64,000 nt of DNA from contig CM060853.1 of the NCBI GenBank assembly GCA_030737835.1, positions 3,077,152 to 3,141,151 of the forward strand. Reading direction: 5' to 3'. Below the pieces are notes generated by a model. That model had not been told where the DNA came from and made no database searches. It saw only the letters and a program-made list of their open reading frames with translations. Shown piece by piece: positions 34,727-44,722 of this stretch. This DNA comes from Acorus gramineus. Lineage: Eukaryota > Streptophyta > Magnoliopsida > Acorales > Acoraceae. The position numbers were made by a program, and so were the translations under genes. Each line of letters starts with the position of its first letter. The stretch's first letter is position 1.

Positions 34727-37700
34727 TTAATTGCTCCCCCTCATGTCAGCATGAAGATCCTTGAATTGACGCATTCCGATATTTTGCACTAGCTTCTTAA
34801 ACGTCGTAGTTGGTAACGCTTTAGTGAATAGATCCGCTAAATTATCACTTGAGCGAATTTGTTGGACATCGATATCACCACTTTTCTGGAGCTCATGCGT
34901 GTAGAAAAATTTAGGCGAGATATGCTTGGTCCTGTCACCTTTGATGTAACCTCCCTTAAGCTGTGTAATACATGCAGCATTGTCTTCATATAAAATAGTT
35001 GGCCTATCTGTGATCGAAGACAATCCACATGTATTTCGAATGTGTTGAACCATAGATCTTAGCCAAACACATTCTCTGCTTGCTTCATGAATTGCGAGTA
35101 TCTCAGAATGATTTGAAGAAGTGGCAGTTAAGGTTTGTTTCACAGACCGCCATGATATTGCTGCATTATTACAAATAAAAACATATCCAGTTTGCGACCG
35201 AGCCTTGTGTGGATCAGAAAGATATCCAGCATCCGCATATCCAACTAGTGGTTTTGATCCTTTTGAATAAAATAAGCCCATATCAATTGTTCCACGGAGG
35301 TAGCGTAATATGTGTTTTACTCCATTCCAATGTCTTCTAGTTGGTGCAGAACTATATCTTGCCAATAGATTAACTGAAAATGCTATATCAGGGCGTGTGC
35401 AGTTAGCAAGGTACATCAAAGCACCAATTGCACTAAGATATGGTACTTCTGGACCAAGGACTTCTTCTTCATCGTCTTTAGGACGAAAAGGATCTTTCTT
35501 TACATCGAGCGATCGAACAACCATTGGAGAATTCAGTGGATGTGCTTTATCCATATAAAAGCGCTTTAAGATTTTTTCTGTATATGCTAACTGATGGATA
35601 AAAATTCCATTCGGTAAATGTTCGATTTGTAGCCCAAGGCAAAATTTTGTTTTTCCCAGATCTTTCATCTCAAACTCTTTCTTCAGATAGGATGCAGTTT
35701 TTATAAGCTCTTCTGAAGTTCCTACCAAATTTAGATCATCGACATAAACTGCAACAATAGCAAATCCAAATTCTGATTTTTTAATAAAAATACAAGGACA
35801 TATTGGATTATTCTCATACCCCTCTTTCAATAGATATTCACTGAGACGATTATACCACATGCGCCCAGATTGTTTTAATCCATACAGTGATCTTTGTAAC
35901 TTTATAGAATACATGCTATGGGGTTTTGATTTGCTTACTTCAGGAATTTTAAATCCTTCAGGAATCTTCATATATATATCACTATCCAATGATCCGTACA
36001 AGTATGCTGTAACTACATCCATTAGATGCATATCTAGTCCTTCCATGACTACCAAGCAAATCAAAAATCTAAATGTGATTGCATCCATTACAGGAGAATA
36101 TGTCTCTTCATAGTCAATGCCCGGTCTCTGAGAGAAACCTTGTGCTACAAGACGTGCTTTATATCTCACAATTTCATTTTTATCATTGCGCTTTCTTACA
36201 AATACCCATTTGTATCCTATAGGCTTTACATCTTTAGGTGTTTGGACTACAGGCCCAAATACTTCACGTTTCGCTAGCGAATTTAATTCAGCTTGTATTG
36301 CCTCTTTCCAATTTGGCCAATCTTTTCTACGTCGACATTCGTCAACGCTTTGTGGTTCAGGATCCTCATTATCATTCACAATATTAAGAGCAACAGCATA
36401 TGAAAATACATTGTCAACAATGATTTTGTTTCTATCCCATTCTTTATAATTTAATGAGATTTCATTATTTACATGTGCCTCTTCAGGGGCTACCTCTTCT
36501 GGGGTTATTTCTTTAAAAATATGAGATTGATCAGTTATTTCTGTTGCTGTTTTTGAGGTCTCTTCAGGAGCACCAATTATTTTATTTTCCTTTTCTTGTG
36601 CCTTTCTTTTTCTTGGAATTTTGTCTTTCGCACCAATCGGTCTACCACGCTTCTGGTATGTTTTAGATTCACTCGCTGCAATATTAGTAGATTGTCCTAT
36701 AGGGACATCAATCCTTGCTGGAACGTTTGCAGCTGGTATATGTGATTTTACTACCCTTTTTGTATCAATGAATGCGTCTGGTAATTGATTTGCAATATTT
36801 TGCAATTGGATTATCCTCTGAACTTCTAGTTCACATTTACTTGTTCGACAATCAAGATGAGACAAAGTCGACGTATTCCAAGTGATTTCATGTTGTGCTT
36901 TTGTTTGCTGTTTTTCTCCCCCTAATGATGGAAAAAATGATTCATCAAAATGACAATTAGCAAAACATGCTTTAAAAACATCTCCTGTCAAGGGTTCAAG
37001 AAATCTGATGATAGATGGTGAATCAAAACCAACATAAATTCCAAGACGACGTTGTGGGCCCATTTTAGTACGCTGAGGTGGTACAATAGGAACATATACA
37101 GCACTACCAAAAACTCTTAAATGAGATATATTTGGTTGTATACCAAAGACAAGTTGTAATGGTGCAAATTTATGGTAAGTAGAAGGTCGAATACGAACTA
37201 AGGCAGCTGCATGTAATATGGCATGACCCCAAGCAGAAATAGGTAGTTTTGTTTTCATGAGTAATGGTCTAGCAATTAACTGAAGGTGCTTAATAAAAGA
37301 CTCAGCTAAGCCATTTTGGGTATGAGTATGGGCAACAGGATGCTCAACATCAATTCCTATTGACATGCAATAGTCATTAAATGATTGAGATGTAAATTCA
37401 GCGGCATTATCTAGACGAATTTTCTTGATTGGATACTCAGGAAATTGTGCTCGCAAACGAATGATTTGTGCAAGAAGTCTAGAAAATGCAGCATTACGTG
37501 TAGAAAGTAGAGAAACATGTGACCATCTTGTTGAGGCATCAATCAAAACCATAAAATAACGGAAAGGACCACATGAGGGGTGGATTGGACCACATATATC
37601 ACCTTGAATTCTTTCCAAGAATGTAGGAGATTCAAAGGTAATCTTTGAAGGAGATGGTTTGACAATCAGTTTCCCTTGTGAGCAAGCTGAACATGAATAA

Positions 37701-38281
37701 TCACTTGGCAAAAGAATCTTTTGGTTCTTTAATGGATGTCCATGTGAATTTTCAATAATTCGACGCATCATTATTGATCCTGGATGGCCCAGACGATCAT
37801 GCCAAAGTATAAAAGTTTTTGGATCAGAGAACTTCTGGTTCATCACTGCATGTGATTCAACTAATCTTATAGTTGTGTAATATAACCCAGAAGAGAAAGC
37901 AGCAAGTTTCTCTAGTACATGCTTCTGGCCTGAAATAGTAGAAGTGATGCAAAGATATTCTATAGTATTTTCATTTATGGTTTCAATATGATAACCATTG
38001 CGACGAATATCTTTGAAGCTTAGCAAATTTCTTCTGGATTTGCTTGAATATAAAGCATCATTGATGTGCAATTTTGTTCCATTTGACAACAGAATATTAG
38101 CTCTGCCTGAGCCTTCAATAAGATTTGCAGTTCCAGATATTGTAGAGACATTAGCCTTAGATAATACTAAGTGCGAAAAATATTTTTTGTCTCGGAGAAT
38201 TGTGTGCGTTGTTGCACTGTCTGCTAAACATATATCTTCATCACTCATCTTGGAATCCGACAGTGCATTAATAGGATCCAT
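34727..38281 (-). CDS. Copia pol polyprotein (protease-integrase-RT-RNase H)
   Basis: 1184 aa, uninterrupted. Protease motif LADSATTHTIL near residue 21. Integrase zinc ligands H161, H166, C197 and C200, then catalytic D228, D291 and E327 (35 residues between the last two, as in retroviral-type integrases). A lysine-rich linker lies at about 545-570. Reverse transcriptase has KWVFVRKRN, YKARLVAQGFSQ and the YVDD box at 846-849. RNase H has GYADAGY (D1017), SSNHSEILA (E1060) and YEDNAAC (D1100). All key catalytic residues are present. The ORF is separated from gag by about 137 bp with stops, so pol is not a simple readthrough of gag. Start taken at the first Met. Confidence 0.93.
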   Translation of the reverse strand: MDPINALSDSKMSDEDICLADSATTHTILRDKKYFSHLVLSKANVSTISGTANLIEGSGRANILLSNGTKLHINDALYSSKSRRNLLSFKDIRRNGYHIETINENTIEYLCITSTISGQKHVLEKLAAFSSGLYYTTIRLVESHAVMNQKFSDPKTFILWHDRLGHPGSIMMRRIIENSHGHPLKNQKILLPSDYSCSACSQGKLIVKPSPSKITFESPTFLERIQGDICGPIHPSCGPFRYFMVLIDASTRWSHVSLLSTRNAAFSRLLAQIIRLRAQFPEYPIKKIRLDNAAEFTSQSFNDYCMSIGIDVEHPVAHTHTQNGLAESFIKHLQLIARPLLMKTKLPISAWGHAILHAAALVRIRPSTYHKFAPLQLVFGIQPNISHLRVFGSAVYVPIVPPQRTKMGPQRRLGIYVGFDSPSIIRFLEPLTGDVFKACFANCHFDESFFPSLGGEKQQTKAQHEITWNTSTLSHLDCRTSKCELEVQRIIQLQNIANQLPDAFIDTKRVVKSHIPAANVPARIDVPIGQSTNIAASESKTYQKRGRPIGAKDKIPRKRKAQEKENKIIGAPEETSKTATEITDQSHIFKEITPEEVAPEEAHVNNEISLNYKEWDRNKIIVDNVFSYAVALNIVNDNEDPEPQSVDECRRRKDWPNWKEAIQAELNSLAKREVFGPVVQTPKDVKPIGYKWVFVRKRNDKNEIVRYKARLVAQGFSQRPGIDYEETYSPVMDAITFRFLICLVVMEGLDMHLMDVVTAYLYGSLDSDIYMKIPEGFKIPEVSKSKPHSMYSIKLQRSLYGLKQSGRMWYNRLSEYLLKEGYENNPICPCIFIKKSEFGFAIVAVYVDDLNLVGTSEELIKTASYLKKEFEMKDLGKTKFCLGLQIEHLPNGIFIHQLAYTEKILKRFYMDKAHPLNSPMVVRSLDVKKDPFRPKDDEEEVLGPEVPYLSAIGALMYLANCTRPDIAFSVNLLARYSSAPTRRHWNGVKHILRYLRGTIDMGLFYSKGSKPLVGYADAGYLSDPHKARSQTGYVFICNNAAISWRSVKQTLTATSSNHSEILAIHEASRECVWLRSMVQHIRNTCGLSSITDRPTILYEDNAACITQLKGGYIKGDRTKHISPKFFYTHELQKSGDIDVQQIRSSDNLADLFTKALPTTTFKKLVQNIGMRQFKDLHADMRGSN

Positions 38282-38418
38282 GTCACTTCATGTATGAAAA
38301 AGAAAAAGAAATTAAAATTTAATTACTTTAATGAAAAAAATTGCATCCAACTTATTAATTTTATTATAAAACAGCCAAAGTTATTACATAAAACATATAA
38401 CAATATGATAAAGCTTTA

Positions 38419-39510
38419 TTAATTGGTGTGGGCATTCCCATCACCAATAACATTGGGATCAACAAAGAAATCTGAAACATCAAGATGAGTTAGGTCCATT
38501 GGATCAGAAACATTAATGAGACCAAAGTCTGTAGAATCATAGTGATCAGCAAAATTCATTTCTACATTTTTTCCTTTTCCCTTAATTGAGGCTTGGTAGA
38601 GATCAACCAAGTGTTTAGGCGTACGACAGGTACGCATCCAATGCCCTTTCATACCACACCTATAGCAAATATTTTCAGAGTTCTGTGTTGGTCCTTTCTG
38701 TGAACTCTTTCCATTCTCTTGTTTTGCTTCTACATATTTCTGCTTCTGATGATATGGTGCATTTCTCTTGGAATGATCATAATCACTATGATACCATGAA
38801 TTGTTTCGACCACGTCCACGACCGCGACCACGACCACGACCACGGCCACGGCCGCGTCCACGTCCACGTCCACGTGATGATATTATGTTCACTTCAGGGA
38901 ACAATGTTCCATTCGCTTCAGGGAATGGTGTGGAACCAGTTGGACGTAATTGATGGTTTTTCATCAAAAGCTCGTTATTTTGTTCAGCCACAAGAAGACA
39001 AGATATCAACTCAGAATATTTTTTGAATCTGCGCTCTCGATATTGCTGCTGCAGGAGCACATTCGAGGCATGGAATGTAGAGTATGTCTTTTCTAACATG
39101 TCTTCTTCAGTGACATTTTCTCCACATAATTTTAATTGGGAACTAATTTTGAAAAGTGCTGAGTTGTATTCACTAACAGATTTAAAATCTTGCAACCTCA
39201 GGTGCATCCAATTATAACGAGCTTTTGGAAGGATTACTGTTTTCTGGTGGTCATACCTTTCTTTTAAATCGGTCCAAAGGACAAGTGGGTCCTTGATCGT
39301 AAGGTATTCACTTTTTAGACCTTCATCGAGATGATGGCGAAGAAAAATCATTGCTTTTGCACGATCTTGTGCAGATGCTATATTTTTTTCTTTAATTGAA
39401 TCTCCCAAACCCATAGCATCAAGATGAATTTCTGCATCGAGGATCCATGATAGATAGTTCTTGCCCGAGATGTCAAGAGCGACAAATTCAAGTTTTGAGA
39501 GGTTCGACAT
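38419..39510 (-). CDS. Copia gag-like capsid protein with RG repeats and zinc knuckle
   Basis: 363 aa. Begins MSNLSKLEFVALDISGKNYL, the usual start of a widespread plant Copia gag. Residues 213-235 are almost pure Arg-Gly. A CCHC knuckle, CYRCGMKGHWMRTC, lies at 282-295 (C-x2-C-x4-H-x4-C). The family forms the particle and packages the element's RNA; the knuckle and RG tract probably bind RNA. The frame is open from start to stop. Confidence 0.9.
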   Translation of the reverse strand: MSNLSKLEFVALDISGKNYLSWILDAEIHLDAMGLGDSIKEKNIASAQDRAKAMIFLRHHLDEGLKSEYLTIKDPLVLWTDLKERYDHQKTVILPKARYNWMHLRLQDFKSVSEYNSALFKISSQLKLCGENVTEEDMLEKTYSTFHASNVLLQQQYRERRFKKYSELISCLLVAEQNNELLMKNHQLRPTGSTPFPEANGTLFPEVNIISSRGRGRGRGRGRGRGRGRGRGRGRNNSWYHSDYDHSKRNAPYHQKQKYVEAKQENGKSSQKGPTQNSENICYRCGMKGHWMRTCRTPKHLVDLYQASIKGKGKNVEMNFADHYDSTDFGLINVSDPMDLTHLDVSDFFVDPNVIGDGNAHTN

Positions 39511-39641
39511 ACTATTTCACAAAATACATAATAATTAGAAAAATAATAATAATAATTTAAACAACACATAGTTTAACCCCAATGCATAAGTATAAAGCAA
39601 TATGATAATGAAATATTGAATATAATACACCAACTTCTTCT

Positions 39642-39676
<35 letters not shown>

Positions 39677-40462
39677 CCGTGTTATTACATGCCCAAAATT
39701 AATTCATTTCTTTATATTACTAAAGATTCAAATTATCAATTCTACATGAAGAACAAATACACACTGCAAGGTAATTATAATCTAATTATGTTGAGGATCT
39801 TGGAAGGGTTATAAGATCACGTAGATAGTGGCTTTGTTTTTGTAAAAAAAATGCATAATAAAAAATTTGCACATGAGTTTTATTGTTCTGACATAGTGTT
39901 TATATATATATATATATAACCGGAAAAACCACTTGTAAACACTGAACAAAAAAAAAACATTATTTGGTGATATGGGTAGGATTACAAAAAAAAATGATGA
40001 CTTTGAAGACCATTATGCAAGAGAACCTTACATTATCATCTTAACACAAGTATATAGCATGCATCTATCAAACTTATGTTTTATCATTATCACCCTATGC
40101 GTGGATTACGACAAAAAAATTTAACATGCTAATTAGGATGCTATTTCTATTTGAAATCAACAAGCAATGAGAAATAAAGTATTGAATTACATAACTTATT
40201 TTCCGGTTAGCATGTATTCATGGGGTGATCTCAAATACCATATAAAAAAAAAATATATACAACAAATCAATTGAAAAAAAATATTAATTACATAACCAAG
40301 TATCTTGAAGACGTTTTTTCAAAATATGAATCATGTGACTCTACCACTTTAGGCGTGGATTATGTGCAAAAAAAAATAAAATGATTTGTATAGTATATTA
40401 TCATAAACCCACAAAAAATACAAACCTATCTTGTTGAGAGCCTTCTCGTGCTGATAACGTAT
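39511..40462 (-). other. Copia leader between 5' LTR and gag
   Basis: AT-rich and non-coding. Contains a T-run (about 39643-39673) and a (TA)n tract near 39901-39918. Next to the LTR, in element orientation, is ATACGTTATCAGCACGAG, where the primer-binding site should be. It only partly resembles the usual initiator-tRNA complement, so the primer is uncertain. Confidence 0.6.
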
Positions 40463-40727
40463 TGTAAAAATAACAAAAGAGAAAGAGAAAACACAAAAGA
40501 TTATAGAGAACTATTCTTCAAGAGATTCTTATTTCATTTCCATGCCTTTCATATTTTACAAGCCCTCTATTTATAGGGGAAATAACTATAATGACTCATT
40601 CATGTATTTCCAACATACATGAATTTACAATAAATTTGATACACTAATGTATACATACACCAAGAGGTCATCCACAATTACATGCATCTAGAATTACATG
40701 CACATTCATATGCATGTATTTACAACA
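40463..40727 (-). repeat. Copia 5' LTR
   Basis: 265 bp, same length as the 3' LTR, with two differences. It drives transcription on the minus strand. Its outer flank on the plus side is AAATATAAGATATT. Confidence 0.95.
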
Positions 40728-41337
40728 AAATATAAGATATTAAAAATTCTAAATTCATAATTCATCGGTAAAAGTACCAGAAGCCATCGTTTTTATGTTT
40801 TTTTTCCATGTTTTCTATTCCTTTTACCACCCATTTAGACTTGTAATTTACCTTCATTAATGAAAATGAAGGTAAATAGGTAATAAGATTTTTTTTTTAA
40901 AAAAAAATCACCAATAAAATATGATTATTATGGTTTGTTTATATATATATATATATATTTTACATAAAATTTTATTTTAAAGACTAATTTAAAATCAAAT
41001 ATTGTGCATTTATTTTCTTTTCAAATCTGTCTTATATCAGTCTCATCTTCTTAAAACACCTCATCCTTGATATTTGATATATATAATATATATATCCTAG
41101 AACATATTAATATATTTTTTTTCCATCTTATTTGATGCATCTATAATCTGTCCTACATCAAGAATTAATAAGTAACAAAAGCAATAGTAATAACAATTTT
41201 ATTTTTATTTTTATTTTTGGAAATAAAAAGGCTCAATAGCTTAACACATCCCAGTTGATAATTAATAATTCACCTAAAAAAGAAAAAAAAAATATAGATC
41301 GGATGAAAATCATGAAATAGAACCAGCAAAGCCCACA
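40728..41337. other. Spacer between Copia element and intact peptide gene
   Basis: AT-rich, no gene. A short hairpin, TTACCTTCATTAATG with its complement, lies at 40850-40878. From about 41165 on, the sequence is the 3' flank shared with the broken copy (33900-34080), which shows that the duplication unit included the trailer. Confidence 0.5.
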
Positions 41338-41580
41338 TCAGTGGCCTTGGCCGCCCGGGCTGGGCCCAGCGGAGAGGCGGCCCATCCACTCGACGACCGA
41401 CGACCTCGCCTTGTCGTACATAGTCGGGTACGACAGATACGACGATCCGACCCGCTCATCATCGCCTCCACCGTCGCATCCGATCAACACCCTCGACGCA
41501 TCTGCGCCGTTCGATCTCAAGGCGGCGAAGGCGAGGAGGATCAAGAAGAAGATGGAGGACCATGTTTTCATGGAACCCAT
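41338..41580 (-). CDS. PIP/PIPL-type secreted signalling peptide precursor
   Basis: 80 aa, no intron. MGSMKTWSSIFFLILLAFAA gives a signal peptide with cleavage expected near SNGADA. A short variable acidic part (CDGGGDDERVGSS) follows, then KARSSVVEWMGRLSAGPSPG and the end GGQGH. The xGPSxxGxGH terminus marks the PAMP-induced peptide (PIP) and PIP-like families. Known: PIPs are cut from secreted precursors, and PIP1 acts through the receptor kinase RLK7 in immunity. CEP peptides also end in GxGH-like motifs but lack this GPSxxG spacing. A second Met at residue 4 is an alternative start. A TATA-like TATAAATAAA lies near 41672-41685. Confidence 0.78.
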   Translation of the reverse strand: MGSMKTWSSIFFLILLAFAALRSNGADASRVLIGCDGGGDDERVGSSYLSYPTMYDKARSSVVEWMGRLSAGPSPGGQGH

Positions 41581-41659
41581 ATTGAGCTCTGATTTTTTGT
41601 TGTTGTTGTTATAGGTTTTAATGATATATAATAAGTGAAGATGATGCTTGGAGGGAGGA

Positions 41660-41740
41660 GTTGTTGATGATGGGTTTATTTATAATGGTGTGATTTTGGT
41701 TTGAATGTTTCAAACTTTAATTTAGTGAAAGACAATATCA
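41660..41740 (-). promoter_or_regulatory. Promoter of the first intact peptide gene, block shared with its paralog
   Basis: The plus strand shows GTTTGAATGTTTCAAAC at 41699-41715, followed by TTTAATTTAGTGAAAGACAA. The paralog at 48824 has GTTGAATGTTTCAAAC, AATTTTTAATTAAACAAAGACAA in the same relative place (split here by a comma). Both lie just upstream of a TATA-like box. Conservation may reflect common descent as well as function. Confidence 0.5.
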
Positions 41741-41849
41741 TTATTATTTGTATGGGACATTAAAGTTGTCGTGTTGAATAAGCCGTGTGTTATATATATA
41801 TTTTGGAGGATCCCATGGAAACTTCTTTTATAGTCAAGCTAGGAAGATT

Positions 41850-42418
41850 ATATCCGTCTGTTTGTTTCGATCTTTCAGAAAATTTTTTAGAAGTAAATTG
41901 GCACCACGATTCAAATCCAAAACTTATCTTTAAGATAGGTAAATCCTGAATGCTATAGCCACTGGAGACAAATAATAAGTCGTGTTTTGGGTTGAAAATA
42001 ATGACATTTTGGACTTTGTTTTACAATAGAAAAATGTTGGGGAAAGTCATTTATATGGTCACTATTTTTTTAACATGTTTGTATCCATCAATAAAAAAAA
42101 ATTATGAGATATAAAGTAAATGTTTTTTGTGTCATTTTATTTAATATAAATATAGATTAGATTCGTAAAAATGACTAGGTGTATTAACGTTATTTATTTT
42201 TTTTTAACTAAAAAATTTAGGATAGGTGGGTCGGTGTGATAAATGGTTTGGAATTGACTTGGAATATTTGAATTTGACTTAAGTCGACTCTCTCTATTTG
42301 ACATTTGCCCTAAGGACACGTTTATTTTCCCTAGTCAATTCACTAAGCCCACCAATAAAAATAAAATAAAAAGACCCATATATAGGTTTAGTTTGAAAAA
42401 TATTAATCCCACTGATCA
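41850..42418. other. Spacer
   Basis: No gene. AT-rich, with a retroposon-like word GATTCAAATCC near 41910. Confidence 0.3.
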
Positions 42419-42558
42419 ATTCGACAATAGCTTTGTCAATCATTTTTAAGGACAATCGACAGTCGTTTTATCTATCATTATTTAAAACATTCGACAATCT
42501 CCATGTTAATCACTGTTTAGAGTATTCGATAGTCGCCTTGTCAATCAATTTTTAAAAC
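42419..42558. repeat. Four tandem 35 bp units
   Basis: Each unit runs ATTCGACAAT, a variable stretch ending TTGTCAATCA, then TTTTTAAAAC or a variant. Starts at 42419, 42454, 42489 and 42524. A degraded fifth start (TTAACAGCCGGTTTGTCGAC) follows. Minisatellite of unknown role. Confidence 0.7.
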
Positions 42559-42677
42559 TTAACAGCCGGTTTGTCGACCTGGGATGTCCAGATTGACACT
42601 GAATCTGTCGAATTGAATATGTTGCCCAATCAATGCAATGATCAAGTACAAAAATAACCTTTGCAAAACCATGTCAT

Positions 42678-43226
42678 CAGAGCCGGCACTGGAGCAAAAC
42701 CACCAAGATAATTGCCTAGAGCCCCCATCCAAGGAGAGCCTCTCTGAATCATTTGATCAATGGAATTTAGAAAAATGAATGGTGAGATGTGTAAGCACAC
42801 TTTCTCTTGTTTAATATCCCCAAATCATACCTAAAATTTTTCTCCTTAAATCTCTCTAACCACCATTATCATAATAGGCATTTAAATTTCTTGACTCTCT
42901 CTCCCTCACTCCTCTCGAAACCTTTTTTTTTCCACTATGTCTCTCCAATCCATCTTTCTCTTTGTTGAATAATATAATGTTTAATTTTTATTTATTATTT
43001 TTAACATTATTATAATTTTTTATTCCATTAAATGTTTATTGTTTTTGTTGTTTTTTATTAAGTGATTGTGTAATGTTGTGTATCTATTTTATAATATTTT
43101 TATCTTAAAATAAAATGATGTATAATATTCAACTAATCTAGGTTTTTTTGGTAAAAATATTTGGAACCCCGCTTTAAAAGTTTGCCAAGGCTTAGTCAAG
43201 AAATTCAATTCTCCAGGCCGGCTTTG
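42678..43226. mobile_element. Non-autonomous hAT element with perfect 8 bp target duplication
   Basis: 549 bp. Left end CAGAGCCGGCACTGGAG; right end reversed CAAAGCCGGCCTGGAGAAT. CATGTCAT stands directly on both sides (42670-42677 and 43227-43234). The CAGxGCCGGC ends and 8 bp duplication are those of plant hAT elements of the Tip100 kind. No transposase inside. Confidence 0.85.
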
Positions 43227-43234
43227 CATGTCAT

Positions 43235-44089
43235 TTAAGAATTACTGAAATAAGCAGATAATATAATATGGGCTCAGATATACTTCTAATTTGAGTTTAC
43301 ATGCAAGATCAAAGAAAAATGCAAGGCCAAAAAAAAAATTAAATGAAGCTCTCTAAGGAAAGACTCGAATCAATCTGATACAAATTTTGACATTCTTATA
43401 ACTTATGCTTTGATCTTGCATAAGTTAAAGGTAACATCAGAGGGTTGTGTGAGCTGAACACCACCAACTGTTAAACAACTAAACAGCACTGATACAAATT
43501 AAATGAAGCTCCATCAAGTAAGCAAAACATCATTGAAAAAGCTCAAAAATTCAATTGATATAAATTGTGACAAGAATGGTTTCTTAAACAACTAAATATG
43601 ACCCACATAATCAAAACTTAAAAAAGAGACACTCAAGTAAAAACAAAGTCTCCATTATCAAAACCAAATAATTCAAGTATAGATCATTCCACATTCATCA
43701 TTTGAAGCATATTCACTTCCCAGCTTCAACAAATAGCAAATCATTATTTTCCATTTTAAAATGAAATCAAACAAAAGTCAATCTACCACAAAACCTTTTT
43801 CGGATTCAAAATTGAATAAATCAACCATCAACACCAAACCATTCATTGATTATACCAAACAAACTAATCATTTTCCCCTAACCCGTACAAAAATCAAATA
43901 CCAATAAAAAAATAAATCCACAAACAAACTCTAGCTAGTTTCGATGTATGGAGAGTTGGAAGATCTTCTCCTCGATCAGATTGGATTCAGACTCGATTCG
44001 ACCTTTGTAGATGTATATACGAGAAGAAGTGGTGATCAGGTTTCGCGATTGATCGTCCTTCTTCAGTCTCTCTCCTTCGATCTTACACT
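43235..44089. other. Spacer between hAT element and LTR-like block
   Basis: AT-rich at first, then a CAAACAAAC/AAATCA-rich strand bias up to about 43930. No ORF of note and no gene recognised. Confidence 0.3.
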
Positions 44090-44722
44090 AGTGTGGTGTC
44101 AGCTAATGAACCTTTGACGCTCAAGTCAGTACAAGATTCCAAGAACGAAAAGAGGGAATCTGAAACTAAGTAGGATTTTCGAGAAAGATGTATGTACCTC
44201 CCGAAGGGGGGGTGTACCCCTCTATTTATTGGTAGAGGTTGTGCGTCAAACACGTTAAGCTAACGAATGGTTGACATGAGAGAATCTTTCACGTGGCCCA
44301 ATGATCGATTGACACGTATTTTAACTAAGTTAACTCATAACCTGGCGCCAACTAGCATGAGCTGGCTCTAGTTGGCTCGTTCATGCTGACGTGTCGGCGT
44401 ACTTTAATGTGATTATTTGTAATTTCACTGAGTCTATCGAGATACACGTGGCGCGGACCTCATCTTCTACTGGTTAGATTCAATCCTCGAATACAAGGCT
44501 TAACACCTCGCACACCTTAGCACACCTGAAAAGGTCGAACGCCTGACTTCAGACATTCAGAGTTCACTAAGGGCTTAATCCGAGGTGATTGCCTACTGCC
44601 AAAATTACTATTTATGTTGAGGTGGGATTTATCCATTCTTAGTGTGACTTTTTCTTATTCTTGATTAATTCCGGTGTGCTTATTCCTTATTCAATCAAGG
44701 AGGATTTTATCTCCTAACACCA
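44090..44722 (-). mobile_element. Probable solo LTR, copy 1
   Basis: On the minus strand it begins TGTTAGGAGATAAAATCCTC and runs about 630 bp to GACGTCAAAG-like sequence and TTAGCTGACA, giving TG...CA-type ends. A related block at about 59590-60266 shares the GACGCTCAAGxCAG end and the CCTTATTCA, GATTTT and TCTCCTA end. No internal retroelement genes lie beside it and no target duplication was found, so the exact ends are unsure. Confidence 0.4.

Larger units (their letters stand above)
34254..40727 (-). mobile_element. Full-length Ty1/Copia LTR retrotransposon
   Basis: 6474 bp. Both LTRs are 265 bp and differ at two positions. Transcription is on the minus strand: 5' LTR, leader (40462-39511), gag, pol, a 3' non-coding stretch, a polypurine tract AAGGGGGAG (about 34519-34527) and the 3' LTR. 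Order within pol is protease, integrase, reverse transcriptase, RNase H, which defines Copia. AAATA words flank both ends but leave a 2-3 bp discrepancy, so the target duplication is uncertain. Both ORFs are open, so the element looks recently inserted and possibly competent, though competence cannot be judged from sequence alone. Confidence 0.93.

Noticed and set aside
38685..39026. Plus-strand ORF rich in His, Asp and Val
   Set aside because: It is the antisense of the Arg-Gly tract in the Copia gag.
41338..41400. Reading the GPSPGGQGH end as a CEP peptide
   Set aside because: CEP domains usually show a PxNPGxSPGxGH pattern; here the GPSxxGxGH spacing and the preceding RL/QL fit PIP/PIPL better.
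41341..41614. Plus-strand ORFs opposite the first intact peptide gene
   Set aside because: Antisense shadows of GC-rich coding sequence; the minus frame has a signal peptide and a family-specific end.
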